Shown here: positions 20,279-22,060 of the stretch, piece by piece
How the letters are laid out: each line of letters starts with the position of its first letter
Position numbering within the stretch: the stretch's first letter is position 1
Assembly: GCA_964565435.1 (NCBI GenBank)
Contig: CAZMEY010000008.1
Coordinates: 1 to 22,060 of the forward strand
DNA: 22,060 nucleotides
Direction: 5' to 3'
From: JAQTTT01 sp964565435
GTDB taxonomy: Archaea > Nanobdellota > Nanobdellia > Tiddalikarchaeales > Tiddalikarchaeaceae
Notes under the pieces: model-generated
The model's database searches: none
Told to the model about the DNA's origin: nothing
What the model saw: only the letters and a program-made list of their open reading frames with translations
Translations under genes and position numbers: made by a program

Positions 20279-21052
20279 ATGAATTGGACAGAATTCTTCC
20301 ATGAAAACTTCATAAAAGGATGGAGCAGCCCGGAATCATACAACTTATTTGACACTGCAGCTTACGCAATATTGGCAATAATCTTGTCATGGGCAATCTA
20401 TAAAATACTCAAAGGCAAAACAAAATTTGATTTAAAATTATTGCTAAAAATCCTTCCCTTCATAATCTTAGGAAGCATTATAAGAGTCTTTGCAGACACA
20501 GGGTTTTATGACAGGTTCTTTTGGACAGTGACTCCTGGGGTTTGGCTAATGATGGCAGGCCTTTTTTTATTAACCTTTTTTTTGGACAAATTGGTTAAAA
20601 AAAAAATCCTCACCTATTTCATACCAATAATTTTCATATTATTCCATTTGCCGTACTTTAAAATAGCCAATTTGTCAGCAGTGCCATTATATCTGCTGTT
20701 TTTCTCAATATCAGTAGCAGCAATAATACTTCTCTCAAAAAAATTGCCTTTTCTTCGCGGTAAATTAAGCTTTGCTGTAATGCTTAGCCATTTTTTTGAC
20801 GCAACAAGCACTTTTGTAAACATTGACTTTTACAACTACATTGAAGTCCACTTAGTCGGCTCATTCTTCACCGAGCTGCTTGGAACTGGCAGCATAATGT
20901 ACCTATTAAAAATGGCAGTCCTTTTGCCCTTGCTATATTATATGCAAAAAGACAAAGACCAAGAGTTCAACAATTACTTAAAAATAATAATCTGCGTCTT
21001 AGGGCTTGGCCCAGGAATCAGGAATTTTATAACATTATTATTGGGAGTTTAA
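20279..21052 (+). CDS. DUF63 integral membrane protein
   Basis: A 257-aa polytopic membrane protein recognised as the archaeal DUF63 family. About eight membrane segments can be placed near residues 26-44, 55-72, 86-103, 110-124, 134-152, 163-180, 205-221 and 234-254. Conserved-looking polar residues sit in or at the membrane: R69xxxD73 (GSIIRVFADTG), H171xxD174 (LSHFFDATSTFV), E189xH191 (YIEVHLVG), and GLGPGIRN near the C-terminus. The function is unknown to me; the clustered H, D and E residues would suit metal or proton chemistry. Divergent from the 466-aa unknown and convergent with ABCE1, with only one base between stops. Confidence 0.92.
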   Translation: MNWTEFFHENFIKGWSSPESYNLFDTAAYAILAIILSWAIYKILKGKTKFDLKLLLKILPFIILGSIIRVFADTGFYDRFFWTVTPGVWLMMAGLFLLTFFLDKLVKKKILTYFIPIIFILFHLPYFKIANLSAVPLYLLFFSISVAAIILLSKKLPFLRGKLSFAVMLSHFFDATSTFVNIDFYNYIEVHLVGSFFTELLGTGSIMYLLKMAVLLPLLYYMQKDKDQEFNNYLKIIICVLGLGPGIRNFITLLLGV

Positions 21053-21053
21053 T

Positions 21054-22060
21054 TTATTGGTAATAATATTCCCCTGAGCTTTTCTGCTCGCTATCCAATT
21101 GGCTTCCCAATTTATTCGCCCTTGGCCTCTTGGTGTCTTTGTCTCGCCTGAATGTGATATTTAATTCTTTAAGGAATAGATTCATTCCATCCCTCATTAT
21201 CAATGGGCCATTTGTTTCTCCAGTCTTTGCCGGCTTTCCAGTAAAAATCATTAACCTGTCACTTAAATAATCCATAAACAAGATATCATGGTCTATCACA
21301 AAACAGCTTGCCTCTTTTTTCTTGACAACATCCCTTATTATTTCAGAGACATTAAGCCTTTGCTCAACATCCAAGTGCGCGCTCGGCTCATCCAATAGAT
21401 AGATATCAGCTTCCCTTGACAGGCATTCAGCAATAGCCACTCTTTGAAGCTCCCCTCCGCTAAGCTCAGAAACCTTCCTATTTAATAAGTGGCTTAAATC
21501 CAATCTTTCAATCAATGATTGGGAGCATTTAATTAAATAAGCCCTCACAATTGAATCCTCTTCTGCCTGAATATACTGCGGCTTGTAACTAATCTTTATG
21601 GATGAATCAACTGAACCAGTATCTGGCTTAATCATTCCTGAAAGAATCTTTGCAAAAGTGGTTTTGCCAATTCCGTTCTCCCCCAAAATCCCTACAATCT
21701 CATTTTTCATCAAAGAGCCAGGATTTATCTTTAATTCAAAATTTCCTAATTTTTTTTCAATTTTATCCCAAGAGATTAATGGAATCCTTGAAAGCGAAAT
21801 ATTGGGCGCTTTGACTTCAAACTTTATCTCATTCTCCCTAAACCTCATATTATCCTCTTTAATATAGCCTTCCAAGAAAGTGTTGATTGCCTCCCTAATG
21901 CTTAACTGGCTGCTGACAATACCATACGCCCCGCTCTTACCATAAATAATATTCCCCAAATCCGCCAAGTAATCAAGCATGATTAAATCATGCTCTACAA
22001 CAACGCATGAATCCTTTGAAAGCCCCACCCTCCTAATGATATTTGAAATCCTCAGTCTTT
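21054..22060 (-). CDS. ABCE1/RLI ribosome-recycling ATPase, C-terminal half (5' end beyond window)
   Basis: ABCE1 (RNase L inhibitor) splits ribosomes after termination and is essential in archaea and eukaryotes. The frame is open to the right edge; the codons before GTG 22028 encode RLRISNIIRRV, which continues the family sequence, so that GTG is internal. Numbering from it: the end of NBD1 with H-loop VVEHDL (10-15) and the YGKSGAYGIV element; NBD2 Walker A GENGIGKTT (116-124), Q-loop YKPQYI, signature LSGGELQRVA (189-198), Walker B IYLLDEPSAHLD (209-220), H-loop VIDHD (244-248), and the family C-terminus with RPRANKLGSQLDxEQKxSGEYYY. The N-terminal 4Fe-4S domain and NBD1 core lie outside the window. 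Confidence 0.97.
   Translation of the reverse strand, partial: RLRISNIIRRVGLSKDSCVVVEHDLIMLDYLADLGNIIYGKSGAYGIVSSQLSIREAINTFLEGYIKEDNMRFRENEIKFEVKAPNISLSRIPLISWDKIEKKLGNFELKINPGSLMKNEIVGILGENGIGKTTFAKILSGMIKPDTGSVDSSIKISYKPQYIQAEEDSIVRAYLIKCSQSLIERLDLSHLLNRKVSELSGGELQRVAIAECLSREADIYLLDEPSAHLDVEQRLNVSEIIRDVVKKKEASCFVIDHDILFMDYLSDRLMIFTGKPAKTGETNGPLIMRDGMNLFLKELNITFRRDKDTKRPRANKLGSQLDSEQKSSGEYYYQ

Noticed and set aside
21054..22028. A complete 324-aa ABC protein starting at GTG 22028
   Set aside because: The frame continues upstream to the window edge with sequence matching ABCE1 NBD1 (RLRISNIIRRV), so the gene is a truncated ABCE1 and the GTG is internal.
1..22060. CRISPR arrays, tRNA genes, insertion sequences
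   Set aside because: I scanned the intergenic intervals and found no regularly spaced repeats, no tRNA cloverleaf with a GTTCGA-type T-loop, and no transposase-like frame.

Overview
The window looks like a chromosomal segment of an archaeon, most likely a small-genome DPANN lineage of the Pacearchaeota/Woesearchaeota kind. Archaeal markers are transcription factor B, tRNA methyltransferase Trm1, ribosomal protein eL33 (L35Ae), the recycling ATPase ABCE1, a DUF63 membrane protein and an Era-like GTPase paired with DUF2073. The sequence is AT-rich. Almost every gene has a TATA box centred 25-30 nt upstream of its start codon, so transcripts are expected to be leaderless. The lineage assignment is inference from gene content and style, not a phylogeny.

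Layout: 1-1385 is the 5' part of a large unknown helical protein (minus strand, running off the left edge). It is divergent from a short bacterial/CPR-style alanyl-tRNA synthetase (1521-3269), which is followed by a divergent TIKI/TraB-like protein (3310-3963). On the minus strand come an unknown helical protein with three 19-residue repeats (3967-5073), the GTPase/DUF2073 pair (5110-6119), an orphan 5S rRNA (6179-6294), an unknown protein and a stand-alone glutamine amidotransferase (to 7782). TFB lies on the plus strand (7946-8860). Trm1, a GHMP kinase, eL33, a nucleotidyltransferase and RadC follow on the minus strand (8866-12692).

From 12693 to 14214 lies an accessory-like patch of small genes: an unknown, a winged-helix protein, and a convergent winged-helix/RelE-like pair. 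An 18-bp element occurs twice here, each time exactly 16 bp upstream of a minus-strand TATA box, with a 4-nt-shorter version upstream of radC. It is a candidate operator of a small regulon.

The right part holds RNase HI and a flavodoxin-like protein (plus), then an ASCH protein, an RluA-type pseudouridine synthase and a second nucleotidyltransferase paralogous to the first (minus). A two-gene unit follows: a 466-aa unknown protein and a 609-aa TIM-barrel protein with all nine endonuclease-IV-type metal-ligand positions, whose barrel is interrupted by a markedly AT-richer helical insert. Last come a DUF63 membrane protein and the C-terminal half of ABCE1, cut by the right edge.

Themes: translation and RNA modification (AlaRS, 5S, eL33, ABCE1, Trm1, RluA, ASCH), basal transcription (TFB), and several genes of bacterial character (AlaRS, RadC, RluA) set among lineage-specific unknowns. 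No tRNA, CRISPR array, transposase or integrase was seen. No gene-free stretch exceeds 300 bases; the longest non-coding intervals (6120-6343 and 7783-7945) hold the 5S gene and the TFB/amidotransferase promoters.
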